From an uncultured Pelagibacteraceae bacterium (GTDB lineage Bacteria; Pseudomonadota; Alphaproteobacteria; Pelagibacterales; Pelagibacteraceae): a stretch of DNA of 64,000 nt. Made by a program: the position numbers and the translations under genes. The notes beneath the pieces are model-generated. The model was given only the letters and a program-made list of their open reading frames with translations. It did not search any database and was not told the DNA's origin. Shown here in pieces: positions 43,878-52,122 of the stretch. The stretch covers positions 1 to 64,000 of the forward strand of contig CACNZK010000002.1 of the NCBI GenBank assembly GCA_902625035.1, given 5' to 3'. Each line of letters starts with the position of its first letter. The stretch's first letter is position 1.

Positions 43878-45017
43878 ATGAAATTTGAAGCCTCTAAGGT
43901 TGCGGCCTTAAATAGATTAAATGATTTTGTAGAAAATAATCTTTCTGAATATTCTAAGTTAAGAAATTTTGATTTTGGGCCAGAAAATAGAACTAATATA
44001 TCTTGTTTATCTCCATACATCACGCATGGGGTAATTAACGAGAAAGAGGTAATTGAAAAATCACTTAACAAATTTTCTTTTTCTAAAAATGAAAAATTTA
44101 TTCAAGAAGTATTATGGCGAACGTATTGGAAAGGTTGGTTGGAATTACGACCAAACGTTTGGACAGATTATCTCGTAGAGTTAAATAAGATTCGAGAAGA
44201 GTTTAAAAATAACCAAAATTACATAAATGCAATTCATGGAAAAACTAACATTGAATGTTTTGATCAATGGGTGACTGAGCTTAAAGGAAATAACTATTTA
44301 CATAATCATACAAGAATGTGGTTTGCTAGTATTTGGATTTTTACTTTAGAACTGCCTTGGCAATTAGGGGCAGAATTTTTTATGAAACATCTATATGATG
44401 GCGATGCTGCATCAAATACTCTTGGATGGAGATGGGTGGCTGGAGTTCAAACACAAGGAAAACATTATTTAGCGAGCGAGTGGAATATTAAAAAATTCAC
44501 TAATAATAGATTTGACAATATCAAATTAAACGAAAACGCCCCTCCTAAAATTTCGGAAAAAACTTATTCAATTATCAAACAAAATTTTAGTAATAAGGAT
44601 ATAAACAATAGAAATCTTTTAGTTTTTGAAAATAATCTATCATTTGAAACTGGTGATTTTAAAAACAATAATTTTAAAAAAATTTATTTAATTTCAAATA
44701 AAAATGAAAATAGATCAATAAAACTAAATGAAAAAGTTATAAAATTTAAATCACTTTTAATTGATGACCAAAAGGAAAGATTAAAAAATAATTTTATAGA
44801 TTGTGAAGTATTGGATATAAGTGAAATTAAAAATATAGATGATGATGTTATTGCTTTATATCCAACTGTTGGTGAAAATCTCGATTATTTAAATTCAAAA
44901 AGTTTAAGATTAGACTTTTTGTATAGAAAACTTGATCAATATTCTTGGCAATATTGTAATAAAGGTTTTTTTAACTTTAAAAATTATATTCCCAAAATAA
45001 TCTCAACTTTCAATTAG
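43878..45017 (+). CDS. photolyase/cryptochrome-like protein with FAD domain first and an alpha/beta-like domain last
   Basis: Residues 1 to about 215 are a photolyase FAD-binding domain: NISCLSPYITHG (40-51), EVLWRTYWKGW (77-87), HNHTRMWFASIW (142-153) and DGDAASNTLGWRWVAG (174-189). The N-terminal antenna (PHR) domain is missing. Instead the C-terminal 145 residues open with NLLVFENNLSFE (246-257), which resembles the first strand of that domain ('lVwFrnDLRl'), then KKIYLISNKN. This suggests a swapped domain order with a shrunken Rossmann part. The usual 'FNP..Q' after the FAD site is SEWNIKKFT. Repair or light-sensing activity is uncertain. Confidence 0.75.
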   Translation: MKFEASKVAALNRLNDFVENNLSEYSKLRNFDFGPENRTNISCLSPYITHGVINEKEVIEKSLNKFSFSKNEKFIQEVLWRTYWKGWLELRPNVWTDYLVELNKIREEFKNNQNYINAIHGKTNIECFDQWVTELKGNNYLHNHTRMWFASIWIFTLELPWQLGAEFFMKHLYDGDAASNTLGWRWVAGVQTQGKHYLASEWNIKKFTNNRFDNIKLNENAPPKISEKTYSIIKQNFSNKDINNRNLLVFENNLSFETGDFKNNNFKKIYLISNKNENRSIKLNEKVIKFKSLLIDDQKERLKNNFIDCEVLDISEIKNIDDDVIALYPTVGENLDYLNSKSLRLDFLYRKLDQYSWQYCNKGFFNFKNYIPKIISTFN

Positions 45018-45235
45018 AACCACCTAAACATTCCAATAATTGCTGCAGTGGCATAAAAAAATTGTAAAAATAATATTCCTCTATGACCACTTCTGTAAGC
45101 CCAAATTCCAATTAAAATTGCAGATATAAGTAATAAACAAAAACCAAAAAACTCTATACCAATATTCATGGCTACGAATAATGAATATAATATTGCTGTA
45201 ATAACCCCTGCCCATTCAAAAATTTTATTATTCAT
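45014..45235 (-). CDS. small three-helix membrane protein, unknown
   Basis: The 73-residue protein has three hydrophobic segments (about 9-26, 28-46, 53-70) with a central GIWAYRSGHRGIL motif. This vaguely resembles small PnuC/YgjV-type fragments, but no family can be stated. Its ATG lies inside the last codons of the ArfA-like ORF (8-base overlap). Its stop overlaps that of the photolyase-like gene in the tetranucleotide TTAG. Confidence 0.65.
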   Translation of the reverse strand: MNNKIFEWAGVITAILYSLFVAMNIGIEFFGFCLLLISAILIGIWAYRSGHRGILFLQFFYATAAIIGMFRWF

Positions 45236-45365
45236 TATCTAATTTGAATTTTTTTCTATTATAAATTTTTTTTTTATTTTTTACTATTTTATTTCTTAAC
45301 ATTGATGAACTTAATAGTTTGGCCATTGGATTTTTCTTTTTTGATTTTTTTCTTTTTTTAATCAC
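45228..45365 (-). CDS. arfA: ArfA-like ribosome-rescue mini-protein candidate (45 residues)
   Basis: The ORF begins with a GTG that overlaps the TGA of the amidotransferase gene (GTGA). It ends 8 bases inside the next gene. The translation has a Lys/Arg-rich head, then NPMAKLLSSSMLRNKIVKNK followed by KKIYNRKK. The section aligns without gaps to E. coli ArfA as I remember it (EALLHDPLFRQRVEKNKK), and alphaproteobacterial ArfA-like proteins share NPxAxxL...R.rVVK.KK.Y.RK. ArfA recruits RF2 to ribosomes stalled on mRNAs lacking a stop. The C-terminal tail of E. coli ArfA is absent, matching the active truncated form. Confidence 0.68.
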   Translation of the reverse strand: MIKKRKKSKKKNPMAKLLSSSMLRNKIVKNKKKIYNRKKFKLDNE

Positions 45366-46081
45366 AAAAGTTTCTTAAAATTGTTATATAAAATTTTCGA
45401 ATAATTATTCATATCTTGCATATTATTTTTAGCAGACTGGTCAAATTTCTCTAATGCACCATCACCAAGTTGATCCTCAAGTGCCTTTTTATATTCTGGT
45501 ACACAGCCCCAATCATTAACTGTGGTATCTTTAATTTCTATGTGGAATTGAATACCGTAAGCATAATTTCGATATTTAAAAATTTGATACTTTGTTACTG
45601 GTGACGATGCTAATAATGTAATATCAGGATTTTTTTCAATTCCTTGAACCTCATAAGAATGCCATTGTAAACTTTTGATATTGTCTGGAAATTTTGAAAA
45701 TAAAGTATCTTTTTTTTTATTTTCAGTAAAATTAATATCCATTATACCAATCTCGGCTGGGTTTGATTTAACAACTTTACCACCAACTACTTCACCTAAT
45801 AATTGACAGCCTAAACAGAAACCCAAATAAGGTTTTTTCAGATCTACTACAAATTCTCTAATTCTCTTCTTTTCTTCAATTAACCAGGGATACTCTTTTT
45901 CCATATACGTATCCATCGGTCCACCCATGCAAAACATTCCATCAAACTTTTTTAAATCATCAGGAATTTTTTCTCCCTCATCTAATTCAATGGTGGTAAG
46001 GTTTAAACCATCATCTAACATTAGATCCTTTATAAAACCTGGATCTTCAATTTTAATGTGTTGTAAAATTATTATGTTCAA
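45362..46081 (-). CDS. class I glutamine amidotransferase (GuaA-N-like)
   Basis: The 239-residue protein has MFCMGGPMDTYMEKEYPWL, the nucleophile elbow LGFCLGCQLLG (Cys) and the catalytic His-Glu in GIQFHIEIKD. No synthetase domain follows, so it is a stand-alone GATase1 protein, similar to those annotated as 'GMP synthase-like' and to gamma-glutamyl hydrolases such as PuuD-type enzymes. It heads a tight three-gene set with the ArfA-like ORF and a small membrane protein. Confidence 0.88.
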   Translation of the reverse strand: MNIIILQHIKIEDPGFIKDLMLDDGLNLTTIELDEGEKIPDDLKKFDGMFCMGGPMDTYMEKEYPWLIEEKKRIREFVVDLKKPYLGFCLGCQLLGEVVGGKVVKSNPAEIGIMDINFTENKKKDTLFSKFPDNIKSLQWHSYEVQGIEKNPDITLLASSPVTKYQIFKYRNYAYGIQFHIEIKDTTVNDWGCVPEYKKALEDQLGDGALEKFDQSAKNNMQDMNNYSKILYNNFKKLL

Positions 46082-46157
46082 TATTTAGTATTTTAACCGA
46101 GATAGATTTTTATAACAATAATTTACTGATTAAATAAAAAACAAAAATTTTAAAAAT

Positions 46158-46859
46158 TTATCTTGCTAATTTAATGAATATATCTCCCATACCAGCATTT
46201 AAATTTTCTAAAGGTGTATTATTTCTTAACTCACAGTATCTACCAGTAACCTTGTGACTTTTAACAAAATCAATTTCGTCTTTTTCACAATTTTTTCCAT
46301 CATGCAATAAACCTATAACTATATGATCATTGATACTGTAAACTTGTTTATCATTAATCTTATCACCGTTGCAAAAATAATCTTTATTTACTCTGTTAGG
46401 AAAATCTTTTTTATTGCAGGGATTTTTAATCGTAAAAACAAAAAACTCTTTTATGCCATCACTAAATTTATGTTTTATTTTTTGGACCTCCGAGTACTTC
46501 ATAATATCGCACGAACATGGGATACAACATTTATAATAATTCCCACAAATTTTTTCTTTGGTTTCTTTTTCATTAACAAATATAAAGTCAGGTTCACTGT
46601 TAGGATCAATCAATGACCCAGATACAGCACAATATAATTTGTTGTATTCAATAAAATCTTTGTAAGTAATATCTTTGTCAATTATGTATTTAAAGAATTT
46701 TGGACCTGCTGCGTTTCTATTTTTATCAGGGAATATTCTCGACCAATCAGTTATCAAATCTTTATAATAATTTTTTTCTGATGAGCTTGAAATATTTGAA
46801 AAAGACAAAACTAAACCAAGAATAACTGAAAACTTAATAATACTTTTTACAAATTTCAT
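46158..46859 (-). CDS. hypothetical cysteine-rich secreted protein
   Basis: The 233-residue protein has a signal peptide (IIKFSVILGLVLSFSNISSS). The mature part has ten or more cysteines, with a dense cluster YYKCCIPCSCDIMKY near residue 115 and further ones in CNKKDF, YFCNGD, NCEKDE and RYCEL. The pattern suggests several disulphides or a metal site in the periplasm or outside. No family is recognised. It is divergent from the fasciclin gene across a 154-base gap that holds only AT-rich promoter-like DNA. Confidence 0.65.
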   Translation of the reverse strand: MKFVKSIIKFSVILGLVLSFSNISSSSEKNYYKDLITDWSRIFPDKNRNAAGPKFFKYIIDKDITYKDFIEYNKLYCAVSGSLIDPNSEPDFIFVNEKETKEKICGNYYKCCIPCSCDIMKYSEVQKIKHKFSDGIKEFFVFTIKNPCNKKDFPNRVNKDYFCNGDKINDKQVYSINDHIVIGLLHDGKNCEKDEIDFVKSHKVTGRYCELRNNTPLENLNAGMGDIFIKLAR

Positions 46860-47013
46860 TTATTTACAATTAGAATTTTTTCAATAACTAATTTAGTGTA
46901 AATTAATAGATATCATTTTCTAGTATTAAATATTGAAAATTTGCAGTTTTTATTTAATATTTGTCGCACCAAATTAACTTTTTAAATTATTAATTTTTAT
47001 ATATTTATTTCTT

Positions 47014-47487
47014 ATGAAAAAAATTTTTTCAATAATCTCTCTATTGGTAATAATTTTAATACCAACAATTACATCTGCAAATATAATTAATAAACTTAAT
47101 GAGACTGGCAAATTTACCAAATTGAACGAAACTCTTACTAAGTCAGGATTAAATAAAAATTTAGAAGGTAACGGACCATTTACAGTTTTTGCACCATTAG
47201 ATGATGCATTTGCTGCAATTAGCGCACAAACATATTATGGCCTATTAAGAGAAGAGAATAAACAAAAGCTAGTAAATATTTTAGGAAGACACGTTTTTTC
47301 AAAAAAAATAACTTCTTCGGAAATAGATGGTGAAATAAAACTTAAGGCAATTAATGGTGAAGAAATAACAATCAAAAAAGTTAATGGTATAGTTTATATA
47401 AATGAAGCTGAAGTTGTAACAGCTGATATTGAAGCTTCAAATGGTGTAATCCATTTTATAAATAGAGTTCTTCAACCTTTAAATTAG
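47014..47487 (+). CDS. fasciclin (FAS1) domain protein
   Basis: The 157-residue protein has a signal peptide (IISLLVIILIPTITSA) followed by one complete FAS1 domain: FTKLNETLTKSGLNKNLEG, the H1 motif GPFTVFAPLDDAFAAI, and H2 VNGIVYINEAEVVTADIEAS then NGVIHFINRVLQP. Such proteins are secreted adhesion or matrix proteins. The gene is isolated, and its stop overlaps the stop of the convergent FG-GAP gene in TTAG. Confidence 0.92.
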   Translation: MKKIFSIISLLVIILIPTITSANIINKLNETGKFTKLNETLTKSGLNKNLEGNGPFTVFAPLDDAFAAISAQTYYGLLREENKQKLVNILGRHVFSKKITSSEIDGEIKLKAINGEEITIKKVNGIVYINEAEVVTADIEASNGVIHFINRVLQPLN

Positions 47488-48929
47488 TTTGATTGATTCA
47501 AGGTAATTGTTTTATTTAATTTTTTAACAGAAATTGTTTCTGTTTTACCATTTGTCCATTTAACCTGAACTTTTATATTTTTTTCATTTTTTCTAATTCC
47601 AAAATGAGCCACTGGCTCCATCTGGCAAAGATAACCAGATCCAGAGTCAATTGTTTTAGAATGTTTTCTTAAATTAGAAATTAATGTAACTGTTGCTCCT
47701 CTTGCAGGAGCACCATATTTATTTAAAGGTTTAATTCTTAAGTATTTATTTTTTGGGTTTACTTTTGCTTTATACATCGACAATGGCTGATCAAAACTTT
47801 CCCCATGAGAAACTAACAACTCTAGCACACCATCATTATCTATATCAGCAACTGCTGCGCCAGTTCCATATCCATTTGGCTCTAAGCCAACCTCTAATGG
47901 TATTTGTTCTATCAAACCATCATCTAAAATTTTAAAAAGTTTGTTTGGTTCACCGATATTATTCATGAATACTTCGTCGTAACCATCATTATCCAAATCA
48001 GCTGAAATGACGGTTCTTATTCTCGATGGCTCATCAAAAGGTGGTTTGGCTATATCTTCGAAAATATTACCCTTAAGTACATAAGCTCTGTGAAATCCTC
48101 CCCAATTTCCATTTAAAATATCTAATCGTCCTCTATAATAAATATCGGTTAAAGCAGTTCCTCTACCATTTTGAAGGATGTCTTGTACTCTATATTCGTT
48201 CGCGACATCTAAGAATTTACCGTCATTATTTTTATATAAAAAATTTGCTCCTCTCTCATTAGCGGCGAACACATCAATCTTGTCAGAAATAATATGTCCA
48301 GCTACGACTGATCGACCACCTGTAATCTTTGCAAGATTAAGTTGTGCAGATTTATCGACTATTATGTCATCAGTATATTCATAAAACCTTGTTGGTCCTC
48401 CATAATTAGCAACATAAACCCCGTAATTTCCATCACCTTTTCTATCGACACAAACAACTGACCTGCCAGCAGTCAAATTAAGGTCTCTCTGGTTTTTGTC
48501 GATTTCAAATAAATCTATATATTCATCTTTTTCTAAATCTATAAATCTATCTGAATATTTTTTTGTACCACTATAAGTATCAGTGTTAAGAAAATATATT
48601 TCTTCGTATCCATCTTTATCTATATCACATGCTGCTACACCAATTGTTCTTCTAAACTCATCAGTAAACTTTTTTTGATTTACAATATTAATTAATTTTC
48701 CGTCTTTGTAAGATAAAGCTAGATTAAGATAACCAAAACCTGTGACTACAAAATCAAAATTTCCATCTTGGTTTACGTCCGTTACAGAAACTCCATAACT
48801 AAGTCTTTTGGGATTATCAACAATTTGGTTTGTAATATCCTCAAAAAAATCAGCATATAGACCGTTTGGGATAAGTAGAAAAAATAAAAGTACAATTTTT
48901 TTTAAGTATTTATTTATTTCAATTTTCAT
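47484..48929 (-). CDS. secreted FG-GAP/VCBS repeat protein with ASPIC/UnbV end
   Basis: The 481-residue protein has a signal peptide (LLFFLLIPNGLYA), then repeated Ca-binding-type blades: DVNQDGNFDFVVTGFG, DIDKDGYEEIYFLN, DLDNDGYDEVFMNN and DIDNDGVLELLVSHG, as in CRTAC1-type propellers. The C-terminal YGAPARGATVTLIS and VKVQWTNGKT-like VQVKWTNGKTETIS form the ASPIC/UnbV domain. It is probably extracellular or outer-surface, with unknown binding partners. It overlaps the DUF4174-like gene by 11 bases, so it is in the photolyase operon. Confidence 0.88.
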   Translation of the reverse strand: MKIEINKYLKKIVLLFFLLIPNGLYADFFEDITNQIVDNPKRLSYGVSVTDVNQDGNFDFVVTGFGYLNLALSYKDGKLINIVNQKKFTDEFRRTIGVAACDIDKDGYEEIYFLNTDTYSGTKKYSDRFIDLEKDEYIDLFEIDKNQRDLNLTAGRSVVCVDRKGDGNYGVYVANYGGPTRFYEYTDDIIVDKSAQLNLAKITGGRSVVAGHIISDKIDVFAANERGANFLYKNNDGKFLDVANEYRVQDILQNGRGTALTDIYYRGRLDILNGNWGGFHRAYVLKGNIFEDIAKPPFDEPSRIRTVISADLDNDGYDEVFMNNIGEPNKLFKILDDGLIEQIPLEVGLEPNGYGTGAAVADIDNDGVLELLVSHGESFDQPLSMYKAKVNPKNKYLRIKPLNKYGAPARGATVTLISNLRKHSKTIDSGSGYLCQMEPVAHFGIRKNEKNIKVQVKWTNGKTETISVKKLNKTITLNQSN

Positions 48930-49452
48930 TTTTTTTACTTTTATATTTTTTCATCCAATCACCAAATATTTTTATAGCATCCTCCATATCCCTAGTTTTA
49001 TTAGGATGGTTCTTTGCTCTTCCTAGCATGGTTGCGATGACATTCACCTGATACTTAATTGAACGATTTTTAATGGTTTTAATTGTGTAAAGAGCTTTTT
49101 CCTTGTTTTTAAATCCCAAACCTTGAGTAGTGGTTTTAGGATTATAATCTGAATAAAGTGATAAATTTATAGGTCTAGATTTTTTACTTAGTGGCATTTT
49201 GTCAATAATTTTAAGCACTATTTTATAATTAAGTTTATCCATTATCTTTTTAGATTTTCCATCAAAACCAATTAGATTAATAGAAGATCTTTCTCTCTTA
49301 TTAATTCTACAAATTAATTTTACATATCTTTTATGAAAATCTTTTATTTTATCTTGATATATTTTTTTCGTCTCTAGATAAATTCTATCTTTATAATTTG
49401 GTGTAGAAACAAGTAAGACTCTACTTTTCCATTTATATTTATCTAAGTTCAT
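48919..49452 (-). CDS. DUF4174-like protein with extra C-terminal domain
   Basis: The 177-residue protein begins [17 protein letters not shown] and continues with a long basic section, resembling DUF4174, a thioredoxin-like family without active cysteines. The last 80 residues ([51 protein letters not shown]) form a second helical region that recurs in marine bacterial proteins I cannot name. There is no signal peptide. It follows DUF2256 with an ATGA overlap, downstream of the photolyase. Confidence 0.62.
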   Translation of the reverse strand: MNLDKYKWKSRVLLVSTPNYKDRIYLETKKIYQDKIKDFHKRYVKLICRINKRERSSINLIGFDGKSKKIMDKLNYKIVLKIIDKMPLSKKSRPINLSLYSDYNPKTTTQGLGFKNKEKALYTIKTIKNRSIKYQVNVIATMLGRAKNHPNKTRDMEDAIKIFGDWMKKYKSKKNEN

Positions 49453-49580
49453 ATTTTTTTGCTAGAACATCTCTTTGAGCAATACTTAACTCTTTCCCAA
49501 TTTAACTTCCATTTTTTTCGCCAAGTAAAAGGTTTTTTACAAATAATACAGATTTTAGAGGGAAGATTTTCTTTTTTCAC
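49449..49580 (-). CDS. DUF2256 mini-protein (43 residues)
   Basis: Starting from a GTG that shares its G with the photolyase stop (TAGTG), the ORF encodes [18 protein letters not shown], then [20 protein letters not shown]. This is the whole DUF2256 family pattern 'LP.K.C..C.rPFtWRkKW...WdeVkYCS.rCr'. The CxxC and CxxxC pairs suggest a zinc site. It ends with an ATGA overlap to the following gene. DUF2256 genes are commonly beside FeS-type photolyases, as here; the function is unknown. Confidence 0.9.
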   Translation of the reverse strand: MKKENLPSKICIICKKPFTWRKKWKLNWERVKYCSKRCSSKKI

Positions 49581-51070
49581 TAAATTGTGTTTTGTTTAAT
49601 AAATTTTTCTGCAGCAGGAAGAATTAATTTTTTTCTATCACTTTTCATTTTATCGAAAATTCTAACCATCATAGATAACCTAGGGTTTTTCAAAAAAAAT
49701 TTTCTATTTCTATCTATAAACCTCCAATACAATCCATCCATTATGTTGCACCAATCACCTTTTTTAAAATCCATCATTTTCATAAAGTAACTTGATCCAC
49801 AGATATATGGTTTCGTAGCAAATATTCCTCCATCGCTAAATAATCCCATACCATAAACATTAGGCACCATTACCCAATCAGAAGAGTCTACAAACATTTC
49901 CATAAACCATTTGTAAACAATGGTAGGTTTTATTTCACAAAGATTCATGATGTTAGATAAAATCATTAATCTTTCAATATGATGAGACCATCCATGGTTT
50001 AAAGCATTTTTAATTGCATAATCTAGTGGAGGTAAACCAGTTGTACCTTCATACCATGACTTTTTCATTTTACGATTTTGTTTGAAAAAGTTTCCAGTTT
50101 CCATTTCATTTGAATAACTTTGATAAATTCCTCTCATAAATTCTCTCCATCCTATAACCTGACGCACATAACCTTCTAGAGAATTTAATTTAATTTTTTT
50201 ACTTTTATGGAAATCTAAAACTTTTTTGATAATAAATTCAGGTGTGATTAAACCTAAGTTAATATAAGGACTTAAAGCACTGTGAAATAAAATATTATCT
50301 TTTTGATCAACTGCATCTTCATAATCACCAAATAAGTTAGATTTTTCTTTAATGAAAAAATTTAATAATTTGACCACATCATTATATTCTGTAGCAAGCC
50401 AAAAATTTTTGGTTGTTCCTGGATGATCTTTAAATAGTTTTTCAATAATAGGTTTTAATTTTTTAGTATGATTAGTTTCATTTATTTTTGGAAATTTTGG
50501 AATAGAGATGTTTTTGGGTAATTTATTTCTATTATCCTCATCAAAACTCCATTTGCCTCCAATAGGATTTCCATCGGAACCCATCAATATTCCAGATTTT
50601 TTTCTCACCTCCTTATAAAAAGTTGCCATGAAAGGTTTTTTTGATTTAGATAAATATTGTTTAAATTCATTTCTGGAATTTAAAAACATCGGAGTTTGGA
50701 CAATGTTCCATTTAATTTTTTCTTTTTTAATGAATTGATCAATTTTTTTTTCAAAAAATTTATCCTCAACTTCAAAACTAGAAATCTCTTTTATTTTTTT
50801 TGAATTAATTATTTTTTTTAATTTTTTTAAATAGTCGTCTTTAAATTCTTTATCTTCAATTTTAAAATACTCTAATTTAAACTTATCTTTTCTAAGAGTT
50901 TCTGCATGCGAGCGCATCGATGATAAAAAGAGAAGGATTTTGTTTTTATGATGTTTTTCATAAGTACATAATTGGTAATCTTCTGCCATAAAAAATAGGT
51001 GGTCTTTTTTGAAGCGGTCCAAGTATTTTGATGGAAATAATTGATTACCCAGTATAAAAAATAACTTCAT
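49580..51070 (-). CDS. phrB: PhrB-type (6-4) photolyase/cryptochrome-related protein lacking the iron-sulphur cysteines
   Basis: The 496-residue protein matches the FeS-BCP/CryPro group: [10 protein letters not shown] at the N-terminus, [58 protein letters not shown] and [13 protein letters not shown]. In PhrB four cysteines hold a [4Fe-4S] cluster; by eye the first aligns to Pro here and the CxxC pair to DFKKGD (about 434-439). Only C441 and the displaced C424 remain. The cluster is probably absent. It leads an operon with DUF2256 and DUF4174-like genes. Expected role: repair of (6-4) photoproducts. Confidence 0.87.
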   Translation of the reverse strand: MKLFFILGNQLFPSKYLDRFKKDHLFFMAEDYQLCTYEKHHKNKILLFLSSMRSHAETLRKDKFKLEYFKIEDKEFKDDYLKKLKKIINSKKIKEISSFEVEDKFFEKKIDQFIKKEKIKWNIVQTPMFLNSRNEFKQYLSKSKKPFMATFYKEVRKKSGILMGSDGNPIGGKWSFDEDNRNKLPKNISIPKFPKINETNHTKKLKPIIEKLFKDHPGTTKNFWLATEYNDVVKLLNFFIKEKSNLFGDYEDAVDQKDNILFHSALSPYINLGLITPEFIIKKVLDFHKSKKIKLNSLEGYVRQVIGWREFMRGIYQSYSNEMETGNFFKQNRKMKKSWYEGTTGLPPLDYAIKNALNHGWSHHIERLMILSNIMNLCEIKPTIVYKWFMEMFVDSSDWVMVPNVYGMGLFSDGGIFATKPYICGSSYFMKMMDFKKGDWCNIMDGLYWRFIDRNRKFFLKNPRLSMMVRIFDKMKSDRKKLILPAAEKFIKQNTI

Positions 51071-51097
51071 AATTAAATATAACTAATAAAATTTTTT

Positions 51098-51808
51098 ATG
51101 TCAGAAAAATATCTTATTTTTGGTGCGACAGGATCAATCGGTTCTAGTTTAGCTGAACAATTAGTAAACTCGGGAAATTCAGTTCATTTAGTAGGTAGAA
51201 ATGAAAGTGAAACTAAAAATATTTCTGAAAAATTAGGTTGTACATTTACAATAGCTGATGTTTTGCAAGATGGATTTATCGAGAAAGTTAAAAATGATAT
51301 TTCTGACGTAAAAGGTATCGCATATTGTGTGGGTTCAATTGATTTAAAACCTTTAAGAATGGTAAATGAACAAGATTTTAATAAATGTATGAAATTAAAT
51401 CTTTATTCAGCAGTTGAGATTATAAAAGGCTATCAAGATAGTTTAAAAAAAAATAAAGGCTCAGTAGTTTTATTTTCTACAGTTGCTGCGCAAAGAGGTT
51501 TTACAAATCATGCAATAATTGCATCCACAAAAGCTGCTGTTGAAGGATTGACGGTTTCTTTAGCTGCTGAATTCGCTCCACACATCAGAGTAAATTGTAT
51601 TGCACCAAGTTTAACAAATTCTAAAATCGCCGAACCTATGTTGAAAAATAAAGCTCTAGCAGAAGGAATTGCTAAAGCTCATCCCTTAAAAAGATTAGGA
51701 GAAGGTAAAGATTCTGCTTCTTTAGCTAAATTTCTTATCTCAGATGATAGCTCTTGGGTTACTGGACAGATTATAGCAGTGGACGGAGGGAGATCAAAGT
51801 TATCTTAA
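51098..51808 (+). CDS. SDR-family protein lacking the catalytic tyrosine
   Basis: The 236-residue Rossmann protein has FGATGSIGSSLAEQL (NAD(P) site), GIAYCVGSIDLKP and VLFSTVAAQRG with the catalytic Ser. In the YxxxK site the Tyr is replaced: NHAIIASTKAAVEGL, with Ile four residues before Lys. IRVNCIAPSLTNS and VTGQIIAVDGG are normal. It begins 28 bases from the divergent photolyase and is followed by the ABM-domain gene 6 bases on. Dehydrogenase activity is doubtful unless another residue acts as acid. Confidence 0.85.
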   Translation: MSEKYLIFGATGSIGSSLAEQLVNSGNSVHLVGRNESETKNISEKLGCTFTIADVLQDGFIEKVKNDISDVKGIAYCVGSIDLKPLRMVNEQDFNKCMKLNLYSAVEIIKGYQDSLKKNKGSVVLFSTVAAQRGFTNHAIIASTKAAVEGLTVSLAAEFAPHIRVNCIAPSLTNSKIAEPMLKNKALAEGIAKAHPLKRLGEGKDSASLAKFLISDDSSWVTGQIIAVDGGRSKLS

Positions 51809-51814
51809 GAAATT

Positions 51815-52117
51815 ATGTTTATTGCAATGAATAGATTTAAAATTGTTTTGGGTAAAGAGAGAGAATTTGAAGATGTTTGGAAAAATAGAGATACACATCT
51901 TGATGGAGTGAAAGGTTTCAAAAATTTTAATTTAATAAAAGGTGATACAAATGAAGAATATTCTTTGTATTCATCTCATAGCACATGGGATTCAAAAGAA
52001 GATTTTATAAATTGGACAAAATCCGAGGCTTTTAGACTTGCCCATAAAAATGCTGCTCAGCATAGGGATTTGTATTTAGGCCCACCAGACTTTGAAGGTT
52101 TTGAAGTAGTATTCTAA
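51815..52117 (+). CDS. ABM-domain protein (antibiotic biosynthesis monooxygenase / IsdG-HmoA-like)
   Basis: The 100-residue protein reads FIAMNRFKIVLGKEREFEDVW, then FKNFNLIKGD and the end of a ferredoxin-like fold, as in HmoA/IsdG haem-degrading monooxygenases (Asn in MNRF, His in FRLAHKNA, Trp at NWTKS). Whether it binds haem cannot be decided; the related group is annotated as 'heme oxygenase-like'. It lies between the SDR gene and the sugar dehydrogenase with very small gaps. Confidence 0.78.
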   Translation: MFIAMNRFKIVLGKEREFEDVWKNRDTHLDGVKGFKNFNLIKGDTNEEYSLYSSHSTWDSKEDFINWTKSEAFRLAHKNAAQHRDLYLGPPDFEGFEVVF

Positions 52118-52122
52118 TTAAT

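Noticed and set aside
46323-46616. 97-residue plus-strand ORF over the cysteine-rich gene
   Set aside because: Its residues are mostly Ile, Phe and Asn with no pattern; the minus-strand gene has a signal peptide and a start after an empty gap.
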